Assembly (NCBI GenBank): GCA_023053545.1
Contig: JAKZAN010000005.1
Coordinates: 12,462,001-12,526,000 of the forward strand
Source of the DNA: Lepidurus packardi
Taxonomy: Eukaryota > Arthropoda > Branchiopoda > Notostraca > Triopsidae
Reading direction: 5' to 3'
Length of the DNA stretch: 64,000 bases
Shown here: positions 48,131-61,240 of the stretch, piece by piece
How positions within the stretch are numbered: position 1 is the first letter of the stretch
How the letters are laid out: each line of letters starts with the position of its first letter
Notes under the pieces: generated by a model
Told to the model about the DNA's origin: nothing
Databases searched by the model: none
What the model saw: only the letters and a program-made list of their open reading frames with translations
Position numbers and translations under genes: made by a program

Positions 48131-51100
48131 TCACTGCTTCTTGCCTCCCCAACCCCATAAACCTTTAACCAAGCCTGTAAGTCCACCTCCAGCAGCTGTG
48201 GCTTTCTTGCTTTCTAACTTATGTTCCAATGACGGGAGTTTGATGTGGTTCAACGCCAAATCGAAGAACAAAGGTTTGCAAGGAATAGGGATCATATCCG
48301 GAGGCAGTTTGACAATATTAGGTTGGTTGGTAAGGTACGAAGGGTCTTCGTAATACACATCCAAACGGTCAAGCAAAGGCTATTTTCATAAAAAAAAAAC
48401 AAAAAAAAAAATCCAAAAAATTACTGCCATTCCAAAACTTTAACGTATAAAAAAAAGTTACCAATTTCGTAATATCGCTGCTCAGAGCTGGTGAATCATC
48501 GATACCAACCAAGCTTCGTGCCTGGGCTGTTATTTTCCCCGTACGCGACTTTTCGAGCAAATCATCCAACAATGCTTGTTTCTGGACTTGATAACGTTGG
48601 AAATCCTGGTCCAATTTAGTTGGCGACTTCTGAACAGCTGACGCATGGAATTCTACGCGATTGTATAACACGGAAGCTTCGGCCCAATGTTTGGCTTGTT
48701 GGAATGCTAACGCCATATAATAGCATCTACCCAAACCCAATATATCAAATACAATTTTCCTAACTTTTTCTATTTCTTTAAAGGGAATAACGCACCTCAC
48801 TCCCTTGAAAATTTGCAAAACAAGGTCCAAATTAGCCTTAAAACCTTGATCGGTCTCTAATCCGGGAATTCCGTTCAATTCTCCGACAAGCTGCAAAATT
48901 TGCTCCAGCAAGCGAATGATATCTTGCGGTTTTCCGCTTTTCTTGCTCTCGTTCTATAAAATATTTAGTTTTTTAATCATACATACCATTTGTAGGTAGA
49001 AAAACAGAGCGAAATTGTGTATTACCTGCTGTAGAGCCGAGCTAATGGCTTCAATCAGCAGCAAATTGCGATCCATAGTCAAAACAACGCGCAAATAAGT
49101 CAAATGGCTCAGTAGATATTGCAGCGAGCTCACTCCTTCTTCAGGCGCGCGATTTTTCAACGTCTTCATCATAATAAAAAGAAATAAGAATATGAAATCC
49201 TAGTAGAAGTGGTGTAATTTTTTTTAAGATAAATATATATTTTAAGATATATATATTTGTAAGATAAATATAGAAATATTTTTATATAAGATCGATAGAA
49301 AGATCAAGACCAATAATAAGTTCAATAGAAAGCTTGTTTCAGAAATAATCTATATCCCAAAAAAATAAAAATAAATCAGAAATATTAAATGGTCACAAGT
49401 AGTCAATAATGTGCCCGTTAGATGGCACAGTTTTGACTAAAAACCGCTAAAAACTTTTTTAGATAATAATAAGATCAATAGAAAGATCAAGACCAAGTTC
49501 AATAATAATAATAATAATAATAATAATAAGTTCAATAGAAAGCTTGTTTCAGAAATAATCTTTATCCCAAAAAAAAAAAAAAAAATCAGAAGTATTAAAT
49601 GGTCAGAAGTAGTCGATAATGTGCTCGTTAGATGGCACAATTTTGACTAAAAACCGCTAAAAACTTTTTAGATAATAATATGATCAATAGAAAGATCAAG
49701 ACCAATAATAAGTTCAATAGAAAGCTTGTTTCAGAAATAATCTTTATAAAAAAAAAAATAATAAATCAGAAATATGAAATGGTCAGAAGTAGTCGATAAT
49801 GTGCCCGTTAGATGGCACAGTTTTGACTAAAAACCGCTAAAAACTTTTTTAGATAATAATAAGATGAATAGAAAGATCAAGACCAATAACAAGTTCAATA
49901 GAAAGCTTGTTTCAGAAATAATCTTTATCCAAAAAAAAAAAAAAAAATCAGAAATATTAAATGGTCAGAAGTAGTCGATAATGTGCTCGTTAGATGGCAC
50001 AGTTTTGACTAAAAACCGCTAAAAAACTTTTTAGATAATAATAAGATCAATAGAAAGATCAAGACCAATAACAAGTTCAATAGAAAGCTTGTTTCAGAAA
50101 TAATCTTTATCAAAAAAAAAAAAAAAATCAGAAATATTAAATGGTCAGAAGTAGTCGATAATGTGCCCGTTAGATGGCACAGTTTTGACTAAAAACCGCT
50201 AAAAACAGTCCAACAACAACAACAGAATATGAAATCAAATAAATTCAATAAAATTATTCAATAAACTAAATTTCTAATGACTGATGATTGAAATACGAAA
50301 ACGCTGTACCGGATTAGCATTCAACTCGTCTTTCACGTGCTGGATACAATCCCTGCAGTCCAGAAGCAGAGATTCGTAGACAGAAACTTTCCCTTCAGAC
50401 CCTGCTTGGGCTCTAGCTAAGGATTTCTCCAAATCTCCCACGTTTAGCAAGAATAGACGCAGTTTTTCCGAACGAATCGGCACAGTGCGCCCGCGCCAAG
50501 TGACTTCCAACAAAGAAGCCGCTTCCTTCTCTCGAGTTTGGGCAATCAAGGCCTACAAACTCAAATCTTAGAGCCTCTTTGTCCATGTTTTCTAGCAAAG
50601 TGGAGCTTAAATATACGTCTAAAGTGTCAGCCAGCTCTCCTCCTTGACCTCGCATCTTCAACAAGTCATCTTGGGCCGAAACGTCGCCGATATTATAAGC
50701 GCAATAGCGTAAGGATGGTGCCAATTCATCCAACTTTTGCTTATAAGGTCCGCGATCATCTTCGTGTAGCGCATTGCTGAGCTTCTCGTAAATTGTTCTA
50801 AGTTTCAACACGTTAGGTTTTGACATTAAGTCGTGGTTATGTTTACTGAGCTTTGTGAAGCTCTTCGCTCGCTCCTGGCCAATCATGGAGCTCAAAGGCC
50901 AAATTGCCTCGCATCCAAGCGGCGTAAGCTTGGGCTTCTAACTTGGTGCGAGCGTCACACATGTCGCTCTGACATAAAGTTTCCAGCAAAGTCACGTGCT
51001 TCACCGCTTTTTTCAGGCGAGAATTTAAGTGGAATTTCTTCCTCGGTTCTGTGTTGGATTCTTGTTTGAGCTGCATGGCGTAACTCCATGAACGTTCGGC

Positions 51101-51526
51101 TTGGAACAGGGGAATATGAAAGTATCTAAACGCAAAATGAAAGAATTTAAGTTACAAGGACTGAACTGCAGATTCATAAGGGGAGTTATACCGTTCATCC
51201 TTAATCATTTCAACCGTAACTTCCTTCTTTTTATAAGATTTCTTGTCGCCTTGCAAGACATGTAATGCTTTGCGGAGACGATGCAACTTCTGAGAGCAAT
51301 AACTCCGGTAACGTTGGTAATCGCCATGACGTAGGCCGTGCTGGGCCTGAGCTTCTTTAATTAGCTTGAGAACTAATCAACATATGGACAGTTAATGAGA
51401 TTGAAAATCGAAAAGAATAAGAGTTTTACCGGGAATGGAAAAGGGTTGCTTTTCTTTGATAATTTCTTGGGGCGGCGTGGATATTAGTTCTTCATTGTTG
51501 GGATCTTCGTTTTCTTTACCTGCCAT
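48131..51526 (-). CDS. SRP68: Signal recognition particle subunit SRP68
   Basis: SRP68 pairs with SRP72 on the 7S RNA S domain for ER targeting. Exons on the minus strand: 51526-51430, 51372-51192, 51125-50847, 50797-50617, 50552-50310, 49163-49026, 48953-48796, 48726-48462, 48379-48131 (1791 nt, 596 aa; human about 627). Landmarks: QHGLRHGDYQRYRSYC (RNA-binding region), ERSWSYAMQLKQESNTEPRK, LEAQAYAAW, LRYCAYNIGD, EVTWRGRTVPI, SSLQYLLSHLTYLR, PIPCKPLFFDLALNHI, and a C-terminal Gly-rich GLWGWGGKK tail. The intron at 48727-48795 is 69 nt with no stop, so retention would be in frame. Intron 5 (49164-50309) carries five repeats sharing the MMS19 minisatellite core. Confidence 0.96.
49300..50225. 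repeat. 180-210-bp tandem array in SRP68 intron sharing the gttagatggcac core
   Basis: Five units with the core gtgc(c/t)cgttagatggcac at 49411, 49621, 49801, 49983 and 50163, each followed by agttttgactaaaaaccgct and preceded by aatggtcagaagtagtcgat. The last unit continues into cagtccaacaacaacaac, the exact tail of the 69-bp MMS19 unit. Confidence 0.93.
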
Positions 51527-52803
51527 GTCGTCTAAATAAAGAGATAAAGAGACAATATTCAGCTACCTACACGTCATAAGTTTGTATACGTTCTTCTTCC
51601 GCTCCTTTACAAGCCAAGTGACTGCAAAAACGCCAGCCACCAAAAGCTCGTGTTCGAATAGAAAATTGGAGGCGGAGCCCTTTGAAGCACTTTGATGGCG
51701 TACCTTTTTAGCTAAAATTTTTGAAAATAGTTCAAGATATCAATTCTGTTGATGAATGTAGTATCTTAAAGGGATTAGTGCTTTTAAGGTAATTAATTAT
51801 GTAACAATCCGTAATGACTAATTGTATTTATCTGTCATTTATGTATTTATTTATATCCTTCTAACATAAGTCCCGCCCCTTCCCTAGCCTTTTTAGCTAA
51901 AGTTTTGAAAATAACTCAAGATATCAACTCTGTTAATGAATGTAGTATCTTAGCGGGATCAATGCTTTTAAAGTAATATAATTATTTAACAGTTCCGTAA
52001 TAAACTAATTAAATAGATAGTATTTATCTCTCATTTATTTAGTTATATCCTTCTAACATAAGTCCCGCTCCTACTTCCCTTGCCTTTTTAGCTAAAGTTT
52101 TAAAAATAACTCAAGAAATCAACTCTGTTAATGAATGTAGTATCTTAGCGGGATCAATGCTTTTAAAGTAATATAATTATTTAACAGTTTCGTAATAACT
52201 AATTAAATAGATTGTATTTATCTCTCATTTATTTATTTATATCCTTCTAACATAAGTCCCGCCCATGCCCTTTTAGCTAAAGTTTTAAACATAATTCAAG
52301 GTCTTAGTGCTTCTAATAAATAAATTATCTTAAAGGGATTAATGTTTTAAAGTAAAATGATATTTTACTAAGCCTCTAATAGTTAATTAAGTAGATTTTA
52401 CTTATCTCTGTCATTTATCTACTTATTTATCTACTTCTACCATCAAGTCCCGCCCATGTGTGGATTGCGTTTCTTTTAGGCATCTTTGATGTACCAAACT
52501 ACGCTTTTGCGCTATCGCTTTCGGCTGTTTACGAATGCAGCTTTCCTTTGGCATCAAACTTCCATTATCTCGGTTTTCTGGGGCACGTATTTGAGGAACT
52601 GAAAGTAAAAATTCCCTCTCTTTCCCTTGATTTATAATATTGTGTAGCGTGATAAATTAACGTCCGTATCTTAAATCCTGGTTGTGAAAGCTAGGTTTTT
52701 GTTACTTAACTACATAAAGTCCACATTTAGCATATAAAAATGTTAAATAGTCGGTTGGAAAACAAAGTAATGTATTGTTTTGGTAATTCTCTTATAGTTG
52801 GTA
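51527..52803. repeat. Divergent spacer SRP68 / COX6B with 185-195-bp tandem repeat
   Basis: Four diverged copies of an AT-rich unit start (ttagctaaa) at 51708, 51893, 52088 and 52273, each ending in taacataagtcccgcc. After the array, about 52455-52610 looks like a COX6B 5' UTR exon, ending at the donor gaactgaaa|gtaaaa. An acceptor (cttatag at 52791-52797) lies just before the COX6B ATG. Confidence 0.8.
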
Positions 52804-53121
52804 ATGTCTGCGGCTGTTATGGCTCATCAAGGAGAACCCAAGCTGGAAACTGCTCCTTTTGATCCTCGTTTCCCCAACCAAAATCAAACCAAGTACAATT
52901 GCAATGCCCTTGGGAGATAGGATTTACTAATACTCTTATTTATTTTTTCAAGGTACTGCTGGCAAAGCTATGTGGATTATCATCGTTGCCGCAAAGTGAA
53001 GGGAGAAGAATACGCCCCTTGTGAATATTTCAAACGCGTGTTTACTTCTATATGCCCTAATAGCTGGATTGAGAAGTGGGACACCCAAATTGCTGAAGGT
53101 CGTTTCCCCGGTAAAATCTAA
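52804..53121 (+). CDS. COX6B: Cytochrome c oxidase subunit 6B
   Basis: Two exons, 52804-52892 and 52953-53121 (258 nt, 85 aa; family length about 86). Peripheral complex IV subunit of the mitochondrial intermembrane space that helps join the dimer. The CHCH fold is clear: CWQSYVDYHRC is a CX9C and CEYFKRVFTSIC a CX10C motif, with the family lead-in TAPFDPRFPNQNQTK and the ending WDTQIAEGRFPGKI. No N-terminal presequence, as expected for Mia40-imported twin-cysteine proteins. A second ATG six codons in (MAHQGE) is an alternative start. Confidence 0.96.
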
Positions 53122-53939
53122 AAAAAGTACGCCACATCATTCTAGCGCTTTGGTAGTCCCAATGTATGTTATTGAAATCTGGCAATAGTTGTAGCACTGA
53201 TCCAAAACATTCACTATACCTAAACAACCATCCCGATCAGTGCTCCAGGGAGTCACCAATACAACATCTGTCGTCGAATTTTCGATTCATTTGTTCGATA
53301 AAAAGAAGGAATTTATTTTAATAAGTCCTACAAATGTAACAGATTTTATCAATTTGTTCATAGAGCTCGACCTAGAACAAAATAAAAGTGAAATGAACGA
53401 GAAATAATAGTTTTAGCGAAAGAATAAACTATATTTATGTATTTTAATTAATTGTTTAGGTGTATTATTAAGGCAACTGTTTTTACTGAATTATATCGAA
53501 GGTATTCTGAAAATATTCGATATTACCGATCACGGGGATTGGTGATGGGGATTCCCAGGCGGATGACGTCAGAGTCACATGACCAGCTCGGCCAATGAGG
53601 ATATTTCGGAAGGGCTCGTATGTATTTATTATTCTTAATATATTATTATGTATTATGATTACGAGTGTTCGTTAATTTATTGGGAATTTTTAAAATTCAA
53701 GAGGCGTATATTCGTAAGTAGTTTTCTGTGCTGAAATATTGCTAGAATCTAATTTAAAAGACCATTTAAATAGTTTTGTTGCAGTTCGGCGTTTTTGGGT
53801 TGTTAACCGTGAACCGAATCACGCAGATTACGGTTCGTGTTGTTGACAAGGAGTCTGTCGGTTGTTTGTCGGCTCCTTGTTTTCGATGCGATTCATTGTT
53901 GTTTTCTGGCTTAATGAAATAATAAAATTCTGAACTGTC
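53122..53939. other. Spacer COX6B / VPS51
   Basis: COX6B 3' region and VPS51 5' region. No further gene seen. An AATAAA lies near 53424 and an AT-rich stretch at about 53620-53700. Confidence 0.5.
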
Positions 53940-56900
53940 ATGGAGAAAGAACAGGATCAGGACAAAAGAAAGCGTCATTCGCTTCTCTCTCAGTATTATG
54001 GAATCTCCGAAGAAAAAGAAATGGGAAATCCGTATGACATCAATGGGAAAAGTTTTAATCCGGATATGTATTTGCAAAAAGTTATCAAGGTCAGTTCTTA
54101 AACTTGCAGACTTAATATTACTATTACATCTGACTTCAACCTTTATTTTCCTCAACAGGAGGCGAGTTTAAAACAACTGATGGACAAAGAAAAGGAAATT
54201 GTACGCGAAATACAAACCTTAGATTCGGATATGCAAACTCTGGTTTATGAAAACTATAATAAATTCATTTTGGCCACCGACACCATCCGACAAGTACACT
54301 AATTCCTCCACTGATACGTTTATTTAGTATTATTTACTAATTTTATTTGACTTGCATTTTGTTTCGTTTTTATTCTGCATATTTTACACACTTCTTTTCC
54401 ATTATTTTTTATATTCTTGTTTTTTAGATGAAGGACGACTTCAAGGAAATGGAAAACGAGATGGATAAGCTCGTCAAGAACATGGATGACATAACCAAGT
54501 TTTCTTCGGCCATTTCCGAAACTTTGCACGATAAACGCCATACAATCTCCCAATTGTCTTCCGCGCATTCCATGCTAAAGAAACTCCAGTTTCTTTTCGA
54601 CCTCCCCACCCAAATGAAGCAACATATCCAAGAAGAAAACCCAGCCAAAGCTGTCCAAATGTACAGTCGCGCCCAGCATTTGCTCGAAGACAACAAAACC
54701 TTGCCCGCATTCCAAGGATTGTACAGCGATTGCCAGTCCATCGTCGAATCCCTTCGCCAACAATTGCTTTCCCAACTGAAAACAGGCGACGCTCCTCCTC
54801 CTGTTGCTGTAGCGACAGTTCGTCACCTGATTCTCTTGGGGTTTTCTCCCCAAGAACTGTCTTCCGAAATTCTGGAGCAAGCTACCACCAAACTAAACCA
54901 AGATTTGCAAGTTTTGGAGAAACTATCCACTCCACCAGATCCGGATACGCCTGCAACGACTCCAACTCCAATTCCAACACCTTCAACTATGGTAAAACAC
55001 AGAAATAATGAAGTTTGTATGCATTTGAAACCAATTCTGGTCCAATTTTCTTAGGATTTATTGGAATTTGTGGACCTCTGCGTCAATGGACTGCTTCAGC
55101 ACATATATTTGTACGCTTCCTCGTTCAAAGACTTCTTTCCCACAGCCAGTAGCACGACTGAAGCTTATCCATGGGCCAGTCTCTGTCAGTTTTGCGTCCA
55201 AAAGGGCTTGCAATGCTTCCTGAGAAAGATTTCTTGGAGTGGAGATGGTGGAAGAGACTGTACCTTGTTAGTTAGAGCTCTAGAACGCTGGCAGAAGAAA
55301 GTAGCCGAGTTAGACATCGTATTACCTGCTGTGTTAATCCAGAAGTATTGATTTCTTCGCTTCTTTGGACGAATCTTTCGAAAGTTTCTTTTTGAAGAAT
55401 TTTTCCGAATTTGTTTCGTATTTTTGACGAATTTTCCCAATTTCTTTTTTTCGAAATTTTGACATTTTTTCAGACTTTCTTTGGAAGATTTTTGTCAAAT
55501 TTGTCGTATTTTTTACAAATTTTTCCAAATTTTTCCAAACTTCCTTTTCGAAGAATTTTTCTATTTTTGAGGAATTATTGGAAATTTCGAAATTTTCCAA
55601 ACTTTCTATTTGAAGAACAAGTTTTTTCGTATTTTTGACGAATTTTTCGAGATTTTTTTCGAAACTTTCCGAAATTTTTTCAAATGTGAAAATTTTCCGA
55701 AATTTTTCCAAACTTCCTTTTTGACGAATTTTTCTTTTTTTGAGGAATTATTGGAAATTTCGAAATTTTCCAAACTTTCTATTTGAAGAACAAATTTTTT
55801 CGTATTTTTGACGAATTTTTCGAGATTTTTTTCGAAACTTTCCGAAATTTTTCCAAATGTGAAAATTTTCCGAAATTTTTTCAAACTTTCTATGGAAGAT
55901 TTTTTTCAAATTTTTCGTATTTTTACGCATTTTTCGAAATTTTTCCAAACTTCCTTTTTGACGAATTTTTGTTTTTTTGAGGAATTATTGGAAATTTCGA
56001 AATTTTCCAAACTTTCTATTTGAAGAACAAGTTTTTTCGTATTTTTGACGAATTCGAAACTTTCCGAAATTTTTCCAAATGTGAAAATTTTCCGAAATTT
56101 TTCCAAACTTCCTTTTTGACGAATTTTTCTTTTTTTGAGGAATTATTGGAAATTTCGAAATTTTCCAAACTTTCTATTTGAAGAACAAGTTTTTTCGCAT
56201 TTTTGACGAATTTTTCGAGATTTTTTTCGAAACTTTCCGACATTTTTCCAAATGTGAAAATTTTCCGAAATTTTTTCAAACTTTCTATGGAAGATTTTTT
56301 TCAAATTTTTCGTATTTTACGCATTTTTCGAAATTTTTCCAAACTTCCTTTTTGACGAATTTTTCTTTTTTTGAGGAATTATTTTAAATTTCGAAATTTT
56401 CCAAACTTTCTATTTGAAGAACAAGTTTTTTCGTATTTTTGACGAATTTTTCGAGATTTTTTTCGAAACTTTCCGACATTTTTCCAAATGTGAAAATTTT
56501 CCGAAATTTTTTCAAACTTTCTATGGAAGATTTTTTTCAAATTTTTCGTATTTTTACGCATTTTTCGAAATTTTTCCAAACTTCCTTTTTGACGAATTTT
56601 TCTTTTTTTGAGGAATTATTGGAAATTTCGAAATTTTCCAAACTTTCTATTTGAAGAACAAGTTTTTTCGTATTTTTGACGAATTTTTCGAGATTTTTTT
56701 CGAAACTTTCCGAAATTTTTCCAAATGAACTTTCCGAATTTTTCCTTTCCGAAATTTTTCCAATTTTCCGAAATTTTTCCAAACTTTCTTTTTGACGAAT
56801 TTTTCTATTTTTGACGAATTATTCGAAATTTTCCAAACTTTCTTTTCGAAGAACGAAGAGAAGTTTCTTTTCTTTTCGAAGAGAAGTTTTTCATATTTTT

Positions 56901-58869
56901 GACGAATTTTCCGAACATTTTGAAAATTTCGAAATTTTCCGACATTTCGACATGTTTCCAAATTTGAAAATGTTCGGACAATTTCCAAAATTTCTAAGAA
57001 TGTTGAAAAAGACGAAAAATGTGAAAACTTTGAAAAATTCTTCGAAAAAGAAAATCTGGAAAATTCGGAAAAATTTCGAAAAATGCCGAAAAATTCGGTA
57101 AAAAACAACAAACAATTTGGACAAATTTTGCAATTTAAAACATTTCTAATTTCGTAATTCGCCTTGTTCTTAATTTCATTCTAATTTCAGGTGGAATACC
57201 GAGTTGGTCAGTCATTCTGGAGCGTCTCATGCGAAACAGTTGCTGGATCATCTGACAGAGACTTGGAATAAGGCGATTTCGTCTATACGCCAAGTTTTGG
57301 CTACGAGCGAAGCTGTGCGACTCCCGCCACTAGTTTCTTCGCTTTTAGGAACGGTTGTCGAGAGTGTTAAAGGCACTTTAGCGTCGATTCAAGTAAAACT
57401 ACTTCGTTTTTTCTCACTTTAATTTAAAAAAAAAAAAATGATTCTTTTTTCCTTCAGATGTTTTTGGAAGGAGTAGAGATCTTCTCGAGCAATCATAAAC
57501 TGCGTTTGACATTCTCACGCCAAATAGTGCGCGAGGAATTGCTGGTCCAGTATGTCCAAATGATCGTCGATTCTTCAAAGCAGTTCGAAGCTCTTAACCG
57601 CACTAAAGACAGCAAACCGCCCTTGGCTTTGCTGCTTATCTTATCCAAAGTTGGCCTAGATTTAGCCAATGCGACGTGGCCATCTTTGGTAAGCTTAGAA
57701 ACGCAACGTCTATCCTAAATAAGCAATCCCTTAAAGGTCTTGGAGGTCAATTTGTTGTGTTTTTACCCTTAGTTGGCGCTAGCAGAAGAGCAGTTGAATA
57801 TTAGGGAAGATAAGCAATCCACAAGTTTGGCTCATATGCAGCACGAGTTGAGACAAGCATCACAAGGACTGATGGAACTTTTCGTGAAACAACAAGCAGC
57901 CGCCACTGCATTGGTATAGCGTTGTTATTCATCTCAAAAATTCAATAAATAAATCATAATCTAAGAATAATAAAATAGTAATCATTGTTTTTATATGCTT
58001 TTGGGTTAGATGCTCCGCAAATCGGTGGATTCCAAGGATTGGATGCAGCAGATAGAGACTCGTTCGGTACGTCCAGTGGTTAAACGTGTAATAGATGAAA
58101 TTACAGAGGTCGATGGACAAGTTGGGACGTTGTTTGAAGAAGGGCATAAGAAAGACCGAGGATCAGATTCGTCACGGAGAACGTATTTCACGTAATTTAA
58201 ACCTTGACTGGGTTTAAACCTTGATTAAAAAAGGATTTAAACCTTGATTAAAAAAAAATTGATTAATTATAAGATATTTATTTGGTGTAGCGTTCCGAGA
58301 CATCCACCGCGATCTAATTGGTCCTATACTCCCAGCCAAGATGCTTCACTCTTGAATAATTTGCATCGACTCTTTTCGGAAAAGTTGGATTTGACAAGTC
58401 CAATTGAATGTAATCGGCTCGCTATTGTATCGGCAGTCATCAAATTGAGTTTGAAGGTAAATTATGTTATTCAGCTTCGAATACTTTGAATGATTCATGA
58501 AATTACTAATAGTAAACAGAAAGTTAATAGAAAAATGGGCTAAAAAGTTTACTTTGTTTGTTTTTGTTTTGTTGGTAGACACTGTTGGAATGCGTGCGGT
58601 TGAAGACGTTTAGCAAACATGGCTTGCAACAGTTACAAGTGGACTGCCATTACCTGCAGTTGTTTCTATGGAAGTTTGTTAATGATGAACAGTAAGTTTC
58701 TTTACGTGAATTTGGAAGAATTGTAAGAATTTGCGTGTCTGTTTGGTTTAGTATGGTACAAGGGCTACTAGACGAAGTCATGTCCAGTGCTATGCATCGA
58801 TCGATTGATCCAACGCTCATGGAACCCAGTTTATTGGAGAATATTTGTGATGAGCGTGAACTGAATTGA
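53940..58869 (+). CDS. VPS51: VPS51 (GARP/EARP tethering complex subunit)
   Basis: Subunit shared by the GARP and EARP tethering complexes for endosome-to-Golgi and recycling traffic. Eleven exons: 53940-54089, 54159-54293, 54428-54991, 55055-55332, 57191-57392, 57458-57688, 57773-57913, 58010-58191, 58291-58456, 58579-58691, 58752-58869 (2280 nt, 759 aa; human 782). Landmarks: N-terminal LLSQYYG and [16 protein letters not shown], the coiled-coil Vps51/Exo84 region ([39 protein letters not shown]), and the C-terminal [22 protein letters not shown] and [12 protein letters not shown]. The donor of exon 4 (gctgt|gttaat) is weak but is the only choice I found that keeps frame. Intron 4 is an array of 1858 bp. 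Exon fragments recur downstream as pseudogenes. Confidence 0.95.
55370..57090. repeat. Tandem array of gaaatttttccaaac units in VPS51 intron 4
   Basis: Fifteen or more degenerate units of ccgaaatttttccaaac type are organised into larger blocks of about 155-235 bp, each with ttttttgaggaattattgg and ctatttgaagaaca. Translated frames are Phe/Lys/Asn-rich on either strand and are artefacts. Confidence 0.92.
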
Positions 58870-59304
58870 TCCAAAATTTATATTTGAGATTGAGGTGGGA
58901 AGTTTGGGAGTTTTGCATTTTTGGTGATATTGTTTGACTGATTAGAAAGCATTTGCTGCCACTATTTCTGTGGTTGACAGCTTTGTGAAGTTGCGATTAT
59001 TTATTTAAAAAAATATATTTTGCGTTGGTGATACATTAAACGAGACATGATCCAGAAACGTTGTTTCACATCCATGAAAACCTGGCTAAAACAATTTAAA
59101 ATGTTGTCAGCATTACTACTTGTTACTAAAAACCATGGGCGGATTCTCGAATGAGGACTGGTGAGAAAATAACATAACCCCAGATAAGCAATACAATCAT
59201 TATATAACTGTCTATTCAATGCCTTTTTTTCCTGAAAGTTTTCGATAGGAACAATAACATAACGAGTATCTAGCCCTGCTGTACATTTGCAATCGAGGTG
59301 AAAA
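58870..59304. other. Convergent spacer VPS51 / AGMO
   Basis: 3' UTRs of the two convergent genes; no coding sequence. A related sequence, partly deleted, recurs at about 62340-62515 in the downstream pseudogene block. Confidence 0.55.
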
Positions 59305-61240
59305 TCAAACTATTTTACCTTCCTGTAAGTACCGGTGGAATACTATGGTACCCCATAGGAATGCCGAGAGGCCGAGGGCAGTTTTGACCGCGAGCAATAC
59401 CATCATTGGAATGCTTTGACCGAGGAACATAATGTGAGCAATGGGTTCGAGTGCTTTTAGTAAAGGCAATCCGTAGTTGTCAATAACGGCAAACAACACT
59501 GAACAGCGAATACATTCGCAAAGGGGACCATAACGTTTACGTCCGAAAAGAAATGCAATGACGATGAGTGAGGCAGCTATACAAAAGCCATGTACCCATA
59601 CTAAAGCCAACGGCCAATCCTGTGCAGAAGCAAATATATCAATAGGGAGAGAATTGTCTTGGTTATTTATAGACAACGATTTCTTACTTTGTAAACTACC
59701 AGCAGCATCGTGAACGCCGAGTTTGTCAACATGAAATGCAGTGTTGTGTACATAAGCATTTCACGTGTAATGGGTACTTGGAATTTCGTCCGAGGCTTTA
59801 CCTGTTCTAGGCAGTTGTCAATGGAAATTATCCCTTAAACGAAAATAGATTTCAAATTTACCCCCGGTAGTTTGTCGGGCCATCCTAAACGAGGACTGCC
59901 GGGCTGCCAAGCTGGACCGTACATGAGCGCTTTCAATTTATTTTCCCAGCCTGCAACAGCGCAGAACTTTTGGTAAACTTTTCCGAAGTAGTGAACCTAA
60001 TACAAATGTCACACTAATTATTATTTGTATTTGAATGCCGTGAAGCAATACGTTTAAATAAACAGGGTTGACAGATTCCACGGGATCTACTAATCCGTAC
60101 ACAAGTGGCTCCTCCTTCCGTTCTGCAGCAAACGTCCCGAATAGGCGATCCCAAATAATGAGTACACCTCCGAAATTTTTGTCCAGGCAGTAATCATTGC
60201 ATCCTTTGAATAAAAAGAAAACGAAATATAAGTCACCCAGTATATGACAGCGAAATTAATTGATAAAGTCACCGTGATGAACACGGTGATGACTGGCTGT
60301 ATTAAAGATGTATTCCAGAGGTCCTAGGCTGCCTATAAGCTCCGTATGTACCCAGAATTGATATATGATGTTCATTTGCTTATGGAAGATGAATTGAGCC
60401 GGAGGTACAATAAAAGCCATGGGGATATAGACAATCTACTAGATGCACAGATAGAAGTGAGAAGAGTTAGGTAATTGAATAACTGTTATACCAAGTAACA
60501 CCAGACGTCAAAAGTCCCTATGCGAAGAGCTGAACTGAGGACGAAATATTCCGAGCTGTGGTGCGCTTGATGATGGCCCCAGATGATGTTTATTTCTGTC
60601 CAGTACATGTAGAAACTTATCAGCTTAGTTTAACTCAAAATGCATTATACCATGTACAGCGCGATGACCCCAGTAATAACAGAAGTCGAGAAAAATGGCT
60701 GCCACGTACCAAGTAATTGCTGAATTCCATGGCAATTCATAGATCCGGTAATGTTGGTACACGTAAACGTAAGCGCTGTACTCTAACCCCAGCGACAACA
60801 ATCTAGCTTCACAAAGTGTTTTGCAATCAAGCTACTTTATATCAGTTTAGCTCAAAAATTTTTGTTCTATACCGAACCAGTTCGTAAAAATAGCCGAGAC
60901 ATCCCGAAGCTACAATGTCTGTCCAAGGCGATACTGATTTGTGCTTGTACCATAATGCCAACCGTTCAAGAAGAATCATGATTATGTAAAAGGAACTCTA
61001 AGGTTAAAAGAGTTAAAGAGAAAAAATGGAAATGAAAGGAACTAATGTTTTGGGAAGCTAGCTTACGCCAAATTGCAAATTAGGAACATCTTCATGGTTT
61101 TCAAACATGGCTTCTGACGGTTTGATCAAGTAGAAATAAGAACGCACATGGAACGAAATCGCATTCAGTGCGGCAGTAATGTCGGTTTGCTCGTCGCGTG
61201 TTCCATAGTCAACTGCAGATGGCACTGTGCAATTACTCAT
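59305..61240 (-). CDS. AGMO: Alkylglycerol monooxygenase-like enzyme (fatty acid hydroxylase superfamily)
   Basis: Integral membrane di-iron, tetrahydrobiopterin-dependent enzyme cleaving ether lipids in the ER. Exons on the minus strand: 61240-61067, 60997-60873, 60802-60651, 60595-60492, 60435-60273, 60203-60052, 59996-59862, 59801-59688, 59619-59305 (1434 nt, 477 aa; human 445). The histidine clusters are present: HRAVH (about 146), HHQAHH (about 158) and SHHRVHHG (about 232). Family blocks: FYLIKPSEAMFE, RIYELPWNS, YQFWVHTELIGSLGPLEYIFNT, FGGVLIIWDRLFGTFAAE, PAWQPGSPRLG. Several hydrophobic helices are visible, the C-terminal ones in the last two exons. Two ~50-60-bp introns are very short. 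AGMO is absent from Drosophila as far as I know, a mild argument against a higher fly. Confidence 0.95.

Noticed and set aside
50553-50616. A seeming 22-nt GC-AG micro-intron in SRP68
   Set aside because: A normal 64-nt GT-AG intron (50553-50616) joins the conserved ADTLD to ALIAQTR in frame and matches SRP68 homologues better.
55334-57133. Many overlapping Phe- or Lys/Asn-rich open frames on both strands
   Set aside because: Translation of the gaaatttttcc array in VPS51 intron 4.
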